Shown in pieces: positions 1 to 7,267 of a stretch of 64,000 nt of DNA. Location of the stretch: assembly GCA_022574595.1 (NCBI GenBank), contig JACZRS010000002.1, positions 310,001-374,000 of the forward strand. The letters are read 5' to 3'. A program made the position numbers and the translations under genes. A model generated the notes under the pieces. It saw only the letters and a list, made by a program, of their open reading frames with translations. It searched no databases and was not told where the DNA came from. Positions within the stretch are counted from its first letter, which is position 1, and the number at the start of each line of letters is the position of its first letter. Source of the DNA: Planctomycetota bacterium. GTDB taxonomy: Bacteria > Planctomycetota > Phycisphaerae > Phycisphaerales > SM1A02.

Positions 1-1
1 A

Positions 2-2134
2 GGTGGGGGATTTCTGGGGGTGTCGGGTGTGTGGCGGATGTACCGGGCGCTCAGGTCTAAGAACGCTTGTAAAACCTGCGCTTTAGGAATGGGCGGCCAA
101 AGAGGTGGGATGGTTAACGAGGCAGGAAAGTTCCCAGAAGTTTGCAAAAAGTCCATACAAGCGATGGCTGCGGACATGCAGGGGGCCATTCACCCGCACT
201 TTGCAAGCGATTTTGACCTGAATAAATTGCGCAGTTTTTCTTCACGTGAATTAGAAGCAGCAGGACGATTAACTGATCCGCTTTACGCTGGCCCGCTTGA
301 TTTGAATTACCGAAACATAAGTTGGGATGAGGCGATTGAGCGAATCAGCAACAAATTAAAGCAAACTGATCCCGCAGAAAGTTTCTTTTATTTTTCTGGC
401 AGATCTTCAAATGAAGCTGGCTTCCTGTTGCAGCTATTTGCTAGACTCTTTGGCACCAACAACGTCAATAGCTGCTCGTACTACTGCCACCAGGCATCGG
501 GTGTGGGACTTACAAGCGTTACTGGCTCAGGCACCGCAACCATTGTCCTGGAAGATATAGCTGAATGCGATCTGATATTCCTCATTGGCGCTAATCCTGC
601 GTCCAACCATCCGCGCTTAATGCGCGAACTCATTAAGCTGCGAAGACGAGGTGGAAAGGTTATCGTCATCAATCCGCTGCGCGAAATAGGGCTTGTGAAT
701 TTTAAGGTTCCATCAGATATCCGAAGTTTGCTCTTTGGGTCGAAGATTGCGGATATATATGCCCAGCCACACATCGGCGGAGATATCGCATTGTTGACCG
801 GCATACTAAAAGCCATCATCGAGCAAAACGCTACAGATGAGCACTTTACAGCTAAATATTGCGATGATTGGGATCATTTTAAGGAACATATAGATGCCAT
901 TTCTTGGGAAGTGATTTTACATCAATCAGGCGTGACGCGCGACACTATTAGCAAGATCGCACAAATCTACGCAAAGTCGAAGAAAACAATTTTCTGCTGG
1001 GCTATGGGAATCACGCATCACGAGCATGGTGTAGAAAATGTGCAAATGATCGCAAACCTTGCCATGGCTCGTGGAATGTTGGGGCGGAACGGCACTGGCC
1101 TATTGCCTTTGCGCGGACACTCCAATGTGCAAGGTATTGGTTCCATGGGTGTTTCTCCCAAACTTAAGGATGCAGTATTTGAGCGCTTGCAGGAAACGTT
1201 TGGAGTAAAACTGCCAACTACTGCGGGTATGGATACGCTTGATGGAATTCTCGCAGCTGATCAAAACAGTATTCGTTTTGCATGGTGTCTGGGTGGCAAT
1301 CTATACGGATCTAATCCTGATTCCGCGTTTGCTGCCAGGGCCATGAGCAAGATCGACATGACGGTTTACTTAAACACCACCCTAAATACCGGACACGCTT
1401 GGGGTCGGGGCAAGGAAACGATTATCCTTCCTGTGCGGGCGCGCGATGAAGAATCACAATCAACCACACAGGAATCAATGTTTAATTATGTACGCCTAAG
1501 TGATGGAGGAAAACCACGCCACGATGGCCCACGCGGAGAAGTGCAGGTCATTGCGGATATCGCCCAGCAAGTTTTAGGTAATAACACAGGTGTTGATTGG
1601 AACGAAATGCGCCAGCATGGATCGATCCGCAAAGCTATCTCGAAGATAATCCCCGGCTACGAAAAAATCGCAGACATCGACGAAACCAAGCAAGAGTTTC
1701 ATATTAAGGGCAGAACTTTTCATGAACCATCGTTCGCAACCGATACCGGCAAAGCTAAATTTCACCCGATCAATTTGCCAACGCTTATGGATAACACCAA
1801 TAACGAACTTCGCTTAATGACCGTCAGATCGGAAGGTCAATTTAATACTGTTGTTTATGAAGAGCACGATATTTATAGAGGGCAAGATCGCCGTGATGTG
1901 ATCATGTTGCATCCGGAAGATATTTCCCGATTGAATTTAGTGATTGATCAGCAAGTAACTGTAAAAAGTAAATGTGGTGAGCTTGGCAATTTGCTGGTGA
2001 GATCAATTAACATCCGCCCAGGCAATGCGGTGATGTATTACCCCGAAGCCAATGTGTTGATCCCTAAGCTGGCGGATCCAAAATCAAAGACGCCTGCATT
2101 TAAGAACACAACAATTTGGATCCAAGCGACATAA
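2..2134 (+). CDS. Molybdopterin oxidoreductase, FdhF/YdeP-like (5' partial)
   Basis: Large molybdopterin-dependent oxidoreductase of the formate-dehydrogenase-alpha-like FdhF/YdeP type; the natural substrate of this branch is not settled. The N-terminus visible here carries an iron-sulfur type motif CKTCALGMGG followed by MVNEAGKFPEVCKK, then the molybdopterin-binding body (FFYFSGRSSNEAGF, LIFLIGANPASNHPR, GHSNVQGIGSMG) and a C-terminal cofactor-capping domain from about residue 600. The frame is open to base 2, and homologues have more residues before CKTC, so the gene begins upstream of the window; GTG at 20 is only the first possible start inside it. MobA and a MOSC protein lie convergently just downstream, which fits a molybdenum-enzyme locus. 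Family is clear; substrate is not. Confidence 0.88.
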   Translation, partial: GGGFLGVSGVWRMYRALRSKNACKTCALGMGGQRGGMVNEAGKFPEVCKKSIQAMAADMQGAIHPHFASDFDLNKLRSFSSRELEAAGRLTDPLYAGPLDLNYRNISWDEAIERISNKLKQTDPAESFFYFSGRSSNEAGFLLQLFARLFGTNNVNSCSYYCHQASGVGLTSVTGSGTATIVLEDIAECDLIFLIGANPASNHPRLMRELIKLRRRGGKVIVINPLREIGLVNFKVPSDIRSLLFGSKIADIYAQPHIGGDIALLTGILKAIIEQNATDEHFTAKYCDDWDHFKEHIDAISWEVILHQSGVTRDTISKIAQIYAKSKKTIFCWAMGITHHEHGVENVQMIANLAMARGMLGRNGTGLLPLRGHSNVQGIGSMGVSPKLKDAVFERLQETFGVKLPTTAGMDTLDGILAADQNSIRFAWCLGGNLYGSNPDSAFAARAMSKIDMTVYLNTTLNTGHAWGRGKETIILPVRARDEESQSTTQESMFNYVRLSDGGKPRHDGPRGEVQVIADIAQQVLGNNTGVDWNEMRQHGSIRKAISKIIPGYEKIADIDETKQEFHIKGRTFHEPSFATDTGKAKFHPINLPTLMDNTNNELRLMTVRSEGQFNTVVYEEHDIYRGQDRRDVIMLHPEDISRLNLVIDQQVTVKSKCGELGNLLVRSINIRPGNAVMYYPEANVLIPKLADPKSKTPAFKNTTIWIQAT

Positions 2135-2144
2135 TAAGTTCTAA

Positions 2145-2212
2145 GTGGCACGGGCGTCTCGCCCGTGCTTAGATTGATAAAGGCAAATGCACGGGCGAGA
2201 CGCCCGTGCCAC
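2145..2212. repeat. 68-bp element with hairpin terminal inverted repeats
   Basis: Two perfect 24-bp inverted repeats (2145-2168 and 2189-2212) flank a 20-bp spacer. Each arm is itself a hairpin, ACGGGCG-tct-CGCCCGT. The core hairpin recurs alone at 14590-14606. It sits between the convergent oxidoreductase and mobA genes, so it may also end transcription, although it has no T-run. Confidence 0.8.
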
Positions 2213-2216
2213 TGGA

Positions 2217-2807
2217 TCAATTACAATGAAATTCTCTCACTGCTTTTTCATAATCAGCTAGCGTATTTACATTAGCAAGCAGCTTAAACCACTCTTTTAC
2301 AGCTCCAACTTCCTCAACATCAATTTTCTGCATCAAGCGAAAAACCGCACGGCGACCTGCATCAAGTAACTCGCGCACATTATCTAAAGCAGCAACTGAT
2401 ATTCGAGCAGGCAAAGGCAATCTATCATCAAACCCTTCTATTGAAAGAACCGTAGCAGCAGCAGAGGATGACTTCGTAAGCGCTCTTAATAACTCACCAT
2501 TAACAAACGGCAAATCACAAGGACAAACCAAGTAATGCGTATCCATACCACTAGCAAGTAGAGCTTCGATCCCAGCCAGCGGCCCTTGGTCATCACGCAA
2601 ATCAGCAATATGTTTTACATCATCCAGTGTTTCAAACGAACTAACAACAACTATGCGATCACAAACTTGGCGCATCGCAGCTGCAACAGTTTCGATCATG
2701 GTTAAACCATTTGGTAATTTTAGTGCGTGCTTAGGCGAACCGATGCGCGAGCTTTTGCCACCCGCCAGGATGGCACCGGTGTGTGGCCACTTTGATTGCT
2801 CAGTCAT
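2217..2807 (-). CDS. mobA: Molybdenum cofactor guanylyltransferase MobA
   Basis: Transfers GMP from GTP to molybdopterin to make the MGD cofactor, which the neighbouring oxidoreductase would need. The nucleotidyltransferase signature is near the N-terminus (GAILAGGKSSRIGSPKHAL), followed by LRDDQGPLAGIEALL and the acidic metal-binding stretch VCPCDLPFVNG. About 196 residues, normal for MobA. I chose ATG at 2807 because it overlaps the end of the upstream MOSC gene by 8 nt (ATGACTGA) and begins just before the fold; the reading frame stays open upstream within MOSC but that extension has no homology value. Translational coupling with MOSC is likely. Confidence 0.9.
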   Translation of the reverse strand: MTEQSKWPHTGAILAGGKSSRIGSPKHALKLPNGLTMIETVAAAMRQVCDRIVVVSSFETLDDVKHIADLRDDQGPLAGIEALLASGMDTHYLVCPCDLPFVNGELLRALTKSSSAAATVLSIEGFDDRLPLPARISVAALDNVRELLDAGRRAVFRLMQKIDVEEVGAVKEWFKLLANVNTLADYEKAVREFHCN

Positions 2808-3279
2808 TTGCAATTGTCGATTGCAGAATATCGATGGTTTCGCCCGCTCGAATTTGTGCAGGCGCAATTACTTTGCCATAGCAACCGCATCGGCCTTTGA
2901 TGGTTTGCTTTAGCTTGGGATCGATGGCATCCAGTACGAAGCAGGGTTTGCGCATTTTAGTAATTTCCAGTTCGAGTCCGCCTGAGAAGCGCAATCGATC
3001 GCCGATGTTCAGCTCGTCCGCATTTAGGCCTTGTACCGTCAGATTTTCGCCGGTCGCACCTGGAGATAGATCGTACCCTTCGCTGGCAAGATCATCGAGA
3101 TCTTCCTGATCGATAATGCATATGGCCTGATTGGGTGTGCTATGCTTTTCATGATCGTGAGCGTCGCCAACGAGCCCATTCGGCGTGACTTCGCCCACCT
3201 CGATAGGCAGCTTGGGGATGCCCCCATCGGAAATATTCACAGATAGTACGATTGCGTTGGACTCATTCATATGGAACAT
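2800..3279 (-). CDS. MOSC domain protein
   Basis: About 159 residues. MOSC (molybdenum cofactor sulfurase C-terminal) domains bind the cofactor or carry a sulfur atom for it. Typical features are visible: VGEVTPNGLVGDAH, QAICIIDQEDLDDL, PGATGENLTVQGL, and a late conserved cysteine in MRKPCFVLDAID, followed by GRCGCYGKVIAPAQIRAGE. An AAAGG motif lies 5 nt before ATG 3279; ATG 3270 is an alternative. It is coupled to mobA by overlap and divergent from the SDR gene with only 34 bp between the starts, so their promoters overlap or lie inside coding sequence. Confidence 0.85.
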   Translation of the reverse strand: MFHMNESNAIVLSVNISDGGIPKLPIEVGEVTPNGLVGDAHDHEKHSTPNQAICIIDQEDLDDLASEGYDLSPGATGENLTVQGLNADELNIGDRLRFSGGLELEITKMRKPCFVLDAIDPKLKQTIKGRCGCYGKVIAPAQIRAGETIDILQSTIAND

Positions 3280-3313
3280 GATACCTTTACCAGCGATGGA
3301 GGACCGTTTGCTT

Positions 3314-4102
3314 ATGAATTATTCTATAGAAGGTAAAAAAGCCCTAATTTGTGGCAGCACTCAGGGGATTGGCTTGGCGTGTGCGACCGAGATTGCTCGC
3401 ATGGGGGCTGCGGTCGTACTCATGGCCCGTCACCAAGAAGCTCTGGAAAAAGCTGTCAAAGAACTGCCCTGCGAGCATGGACAAACTCACGATTTTTTAG
3501 TCGTTGATTTCAGCGATTGGCAAAACGTACAAACCAAGGCAAACGAATATGTCGCAGCCAATGGGCCAATACATATTCTCTTGAATAACACAGGTGGCCC
3601 GCCGGCCGGCCCCGTATTTGAAGCTACGCCTGAGGATCTGCAAAAAGCCCTCAACATGCACGTGATTTGTAATCAAGTGTTAGTGCATGCGGTAGCGGAA
3701 GGGATGCGAGAAGCAAAGTACGGCAGAATAATAAATATCATCTCAACTTCGGTAATCACACCCATCCGCGGCTTGGGTGTTTCAAATACAACAAGAGGAG
3801 CGGTAGCCAACTGGGCGCGAACTTTAGCAGGTGAACTAGGCCCATTTGGAATAACCGTAAACAATATCCTCCCAGGTTTTACTAAAACCGCTCGATTAAA
3901 CACACTTATTAAAGGTAGAGCTGATCGTGCAGGATCAACTGTTAAAGAAATCGAAGATGGCATGCTTGCAAACGTTCCGCTAAGGCGCTTTGCAGAACCA
4001 AGAGAAGTTGGAGCAGTCGCAGCATTCCTGGCATCACCCGCAGCTAGTTACTTAAACGGATTAAACCTGCCAGTAGACGGCGGCAGACTTGCATGGCAAT
4101 AA
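3314..4102 (+). CDS. SDR family oxidoreductase of the kynurenine cluster
   Basis: Short-chain dehydrogenase/reductase, about 262 residues. The dinucleotide-binding motif is CGSTQGIGLA, with LLNNTGGPP replacing the usual NNAG, and a C-terminal YLNGLNLPVDGG. The usual YxxxK catalytic pair is not obvious: the expected place reads SNTTRGAVANWAR, so Tyr and Lys appear substituted. SDRs of this divergent type are found next to kynurenine-degradation genes, but the reaction is unknown. Start: ATG 3314 has GGAGG at 3298-3302 and precedes the fold; upstream in-frame codons overlap the MOSC gene. First gene of the plus-strand SDR-dehydrogenase-RidA operon (15 bp to the next gene). Confidence 0.82.
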   Translation: MNYSIEGKKALICGSTQGIGLACATEIARMGAAVVLMARHQEALEKAVKELPCEHGQTHDFLVVDFSDWQNVQTKANEYVAANGPIHILLNNTGGPPAGPVFEATPEDLQKALNMHVICNQVLVHAVAEGMREAKYGRIINIISTSVITPIRGLGVSNTTRGAVANWARTLAGELGPFGITVNNILPGFTKTARLNTLIKGRADRAGSTVKEIEDGMLANVPLRRFAEPREVGAVAAFLASPAASYLNGLNLPVDGGRLAWQ

Positions 4103-4117
4103 TTAAACGTTCTACCA

Positions 4118-5584
4118 ATGACAAAAATAGCAAACTATATTAATGGGACATTCGTCGAGCCAATCTCCGGCTCGTACTTAGATAACGTTGATCCATCAAC
4201 GGGACAAGTTTATTCGCAGGTTCCCGATTCTGATGAGCGTGATGTTGAAAAGGCAGTTGAGGCAGCGACGAATGCTTTTAAGTCGTGGTCAACAACGCCC
4301 GCAGCTGAGCGATCTAACATTTTGCTGACTATTGCGGATCTAATAGAAAAGAATCTCGATAAATTGGCAATGGCGGAATGTGTAGATAATGGTAAGCCTT
4401 TGTCGCTGGCGCGCTCCGTTGATATTCCACGAGCGGCGACTAATTTTCGTTATTTCGCAACTGCGATATTACATACAAGTTCTGAAGCCCACTTTACCGA
4501 TGATTTGGCAATGAATTACACGCTGCGCCAGCCACGTGGTGTTGTTGGTTGCATTTCGCCCTGGAATTTGCCGCTTTATCTTTTTACCTGGAAAGTTGCG
4601 CCTGCGATTGCTACGGGTAATACAGTTGTCGCCAAGACATCGGAACTTACGCCAATGACTACGTATATGCTTGGGGAGCTTTGTAGTGAAGCAGGCTTAC
4701 CGCCGGGCGTTCTTAACATTGTTCACGGCCTGGGCAATAAAGTCGGTGCGCCTCTTGTAGCACACCCAGCCGTTACAACAATTTCTTTTACAGGCGGAAC
4801 CGTTACTGGCTCCTCAATAGCAGCAACCGCTGCACCAATGTTCAAAAAGCTCTCACTAGAGTGTGGCGGCAAGAACCCCAACATAATATTCGCTGATGCG
4901 GACATGGATCTTGCGCTCGAAACCAGTGTCCGAGCAGCATTTGCCAACCAAGGTGAAATATGCCTATGCGGTTCACGCATTTTCGTCGAACGATCAGAAT
5001 ATGATTCGTTTGTCAAGGCCTTTGTAGAAAAAACCCAACAGCTAAAAGTCGGCGATCCACTCGATAGCGATACCAATCAAGGGGCGCTGGTATCCCAAGC
5101 ACATTTAGCCAAGGTTAATTCTTATGTTGATCTAGCTCAGCAGGAAGGTGGGACTATTTTAACAGGCGGAAAGAAACCACAGGATTTACCCGAGCGCTGC
5201 AAAGATGGATTTTTCCTCGAGCCAACCGTTATTACAGGCCTCGACTGCAATTGCAGAACTAACCAGGAAGAAATCTTCGGACCTATAACAGCCATCATGC
5301 CCTTTGATAGCGAAAGTGAAGTTATAGATTTTGCCAACAGCACAAAATACGGCCTATCCGGCACAATCTTCACACAAAACCTCGACCGCGCACATCGCGT
5401 AGCTGCTAAACTTCAATCGGGAACAATCTGGATAAATAGCTGGATGCTACGCGACCTACGCATCCCCTTCGGCGGCATGAAACATAGCGGCATGGGACGC
5501 GAAGGCGGCGCAGAAACAATGCGCTTCTTCACCGAACCCAAAAACGTATGTGTAAAACTTAATAACGATCCAAACAATGTCTAA
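4118..5584 (+). CDS. 2-aminomuconate 6-semialdehyde dehydrogenase
   Basis: NAD-dependent aldehyde dehydrogenase of 488 residues. The whole ALDH fold is present: GCISPWNLPLYLFTWKVAPA, the Glu motif LSLECGGKNPNII, and the catalytic Cys in NQGEICLCGSRI, which matches the ALDH8A1/AMSDH-type GEICLCGSRI better than betaine or succinate-semialdehyde enzymes. In the lower kynurenine pathway it oxidises 2-aminomuconate 6-semialdehyde to 2-aminomuconate, after ACMSD (10478-11509) and before a RidA-type deaminase, whose start overlaps this stop by 8 nt. The substrate is inferred from the neighbourhood. Confidence 0.88.
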   Translation: MTKIANYINGTFVEPISGSYLDNVDPSTGQVYSQVPDSDERDVEKAVEAATNAFKSWSTTPAAERSNILLTIADLIEKNLDKLAMAECVDNGKPLSLARSVDIPRAATNFRYFATAILHTSSEAHFTDDLAMNYTLRQPRGVVGCISPWNLPLYLFTWKVAPAIATGNTVVAKTSELTPMTTYMLGELCSEAGLPPGVLNIVHGLGNKVGAPLVAHPAVTTISFTGGTVTGSSIAATAAPMFKKLSLECGGKNPNIIFADADMDLALETSVRAAFANQGEICLCGSRIFVERSEYDSFVKAFVEKTQQLKVGDPLDSDTNQGALVSQAHLAKVNSYVDLAQQEGGTILTGGKKPQDLPERCKDGFFLEPTVITGLDCNCRTNQEEIFGPITAIMPFDSESEVIDFANSTKYGLSGTIFTQNLDRAHRVAAKLQSGTIWINSWMLRDLRIPFGGMKHSGMGREGGAETMRFFTEPKNVCVKLNNDPNNV

Positions 5585-6017
5585 CGATCCAATGTTAATG
5601 TCATCTCGCGCCCCCGAACCTGTTGGTGCATATCCCCACGCCAAACGCATCGGAAACATGTTATATCTCTCCGGCGTAGGACCACGCAAACGCGGCAGTA
5701 AAGAAATCCCCGGCGTAACACTCGACGATCAAGGCAATATCACTTCATATGATATCGAGGCTCAGTGCCGATCCTGCTTTGAAAACGTAAAAACAATCCT
5801 CGAAGATGCTGGCTCGAGTTGGGAAAATATCGTCGATGTGCTCGTCTTTCTAACAAACATGAAGGATGATTTCCAAACCTACAACAAGGTTTACGCAGAG
5901 TACTTCGCAGGCCCACCAAATAGCGGTAAACCAAACCCCACGCGCACAACAATCGAGATTACAGCATTACCTACGCCGATTGCAGTGGAAGTTAAGGTTA
6001 TTGCGACGATTGATTAA
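5577..6017 (+). CDS. RidA-family protein, probable 2-aminomuconate deaminase
   Basis: 146-residue YjgF/YER057c/RidA-fold protein: SRAPEPVGAYPHAKRIGNMLYLSGVGPR, the RidA pattern CFENVKTILEDAGSSWENIVDVLVFLTNM, and the C-terminal TRTTIEITALPTPIAVEVKVIA. In kynurenine clusters this member is the 2-aminomuconate deaminase that releases ammonia to give 4-oxalocrotonate. ATG 5577 overlaps the end of the dehydrogenase by 8 nt, so translation is probably coupled. The stop (6015-6017) is 2 nt from the terminal inverted repeat of a mobile element beginning at 6020, so any native terminator has been displaced. Confidence 0.85.
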   Translation: MSNDPMLMSSRAPEPVGAYPHAKRIGNMLYLSGVGPRKRGSKEIPGVTLDDQGNITSYDIEAQCRSCFENVKTILEDAGSSWENIVDVLVFLTNMKDDFQTYNKVYAEYFAGPPNSGKPNPTRTTIEITALPTPIAVEVKVIATID

Positions 6018-6019
6018 GA

Positions 6020-6648
6020 ATTTGAAACACGGAGGGCCACGGAGAGCCACGGAGGAAGAAAAGAGAGATAAGAGAGGTAGAGGCAGAGAGGAAGAGGAAG
6101 ATTTATGAGAGGGTTAAGAATTTTATTTTTTGAGAGTAGATTATATAACACGGCGTGTTATGCCGTTTGTTAGTTTAACTACATTGAAATTTATTAATAG
6201 TCCTACCCTTTTGTTAGCTAGTTTTAGATAGGTCATTAGCTGAGCTTCATGCACTGGTAATACCTTTTCTACAGCTTTGAGTTCAACAATCACCTCATCA
6301 TCAATAAGTAAATCGATTCGAAATCCGCAGTCAAGTTCACAATCATCATAACGAATCGGCACATCAATTTGCTTTTGCACTTTCAATCCACTCTTAGCAA
6401 TCTCATGAGCTAAACAAACTTCATAAACAGATTCCAACAACCCAGGCCCCAACTCCCGATGCACCTTAACAGCAGCCCCAATAATCAACTCAGTAGTCTT
6501 CTCTGCAACCAACATAATTTCTTCTCCTACTAAATACCCCTCTTTTCTTATCTCCTTTCTTCTCTTGCCATATCTTACTCTCCCCTCTTCCTCTCTTCCT
6601 CTCTTCTTTCTTCCTCCGTGGCTCTCCGTGGCCCTCCGTGTTTCAAAT
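6020..6648. mobile_element. GxxExxY element with 42-bp perfect terminal inverted repeats
   Basis: A 629-bp unit bounded by perfect 42-bp inverted repeats at 6020-6061 and 6607-6648. The repeats contain three tandem CACGGAG(G/A)GC-like units followed by purine-rich AGGAAGAAA. Inside is one gene on the minus strand (6141-6515). A related, decayed unit is at 8607-9157; the left 260 bp of the two are nearly identical. No target-site duplication is obvious. The right repeat has been read through to form the C-terminal tail of KynB. No transposase is present in the unit, so any movement would need help from elsewhere or from the encoded nuclease-like protein. Confidence 0.8.
6141..6515 (-). CDS. 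GxxExxY protein, PD-(D/E)XK nuclease-like
   Basis: 124 residues. The family signature GLLESVYE (GxxExxY) is at about residues 25-32 and a PD-(D/E)XK-like core follows: CGFRIDLLIDDEVIVELKAV, giving the Asp...Glu-x-Lys arrangement of that nuclease superfamily. The remainder (HEAQLMTYLKLANKRVGLLINFN) is also typical. The biochemical activity of the family is not established. It is the only gene inside the inverted-repeat unit 6020-6648, and a second copy nearby is a pseudogene, so the protein is plausibly linked to spread or upkeep of the unit; that link is inference. Confidence 0.85.
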   Translation of the reverse strand: MLVAEKTTELIIGAAVKVHRELGPGLLESVYEVCLAHEIAKSGLKVQKQIDVPIRYDDCELDCGFRIDLLIDDEVIVELKAVEKVLPVHEAQLMTYLKLANKRVGLLINFNVVKLTNGITRRVI

Positions 6649-7267
6649 CCCCCTTCTCCCTCAGAATTGCACGCACTGGACTAGCATCAAAACCTATTAA
6701 TTTTAGCGGAAGCGCAATCAACTCGTAGATCCCATCCGGCACATCCTTCAGAACTATCCCCTCTAGAATCGCGATTTCGTTTTCCAGGAAACGTTTGTGA
6801 GCAGGCAAATCCTTAGACTCAAACAGATCAACGCTGGGCGTATCTATGCCAACTAAAATAACGCCCTCTTCGTGCAGTTGATCTACAAGTTCCGGGCTTA
6901 GGGCTGCGAAATCTTCATTAAAATTATTGGGATCAGGATAGGTACCCGTAGCAATAAGCACACGCTCCGCATCGATCGGCATCTTCATCTGATCGGGTTC
7001 GATGCGCATCCCGCGCTCAACGCTAACATGTATTACCTGACACGGGCCAATATAAGCTTCAAGTTGTTGCTCACCAATCCCCGGTTCGCCCAAGCCATAA
7101 TGGTTAGGCCCATCTACATGTGACCCCAAATGCACGGTGCTATGCAAAGTAGATAGCGTTAGATTGTCGCCCTTTGCCATATCCAGCAAAACCTGCCGCG
7201 TCGGCGGCGTATCACCTGGCCAAACCGCTATGTCCAAAGTAATTGGCGGACTAATATCGTAGATCAC
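6575..7267 (-). CDS. kynB: Kynurenine formamidase KynB (cyclase family), C-terminus extended by repeat
   Basis: Hydrolyses N-formylkynurenine to kynurenine. The metal-binding signature HLGSHVDGPNHYG (HxGxHxDxPxH) is at about residue 48, after DISPPITLDIAVWPGDTP, and the body ends with LIGFDASPVRAILREKG as in other KynB. I favour GTG at 7267, which overlaps the kmo stop by 4 nt (GTGA) and gives the usual VIYDISPP N-terminus; TTG 7282 is possible. The last 23 residues (LKHGGPRRATEEE and onward, highly charged) are encoded by the inverted repeat of the mobile element at 6607-6648 and by its flank, so the native stop has been lost. Confidence 0.88.
   Translation of the reverse strand: MIYDISPPITLDIAVWPGDTPPTRQVLLDMAKGDNLTLSTLHSTVHLGSHVDGPNHYGLGEPGIGEQQLEAYIGPCQVIHVSVERGMRIEPDQMKMPIDAERVLIATGTYPDPNNFNEDFAALSPELVDQLHEEGVILVGIDTPSVDLFESKDLPAHKRFLENEIAILEGIVLKDVPDGIYELIALPLKLIGFDASPVRAILREKGDLKHGGPRRATEEERREEERKRGE

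Noticed and set aside
5866-6108. Plus-strand 80-codon frame ending in a charged tail
   Set aside because: It is a shifted frame of the RidA gene that continues into the inverted repeat of the mobile element.
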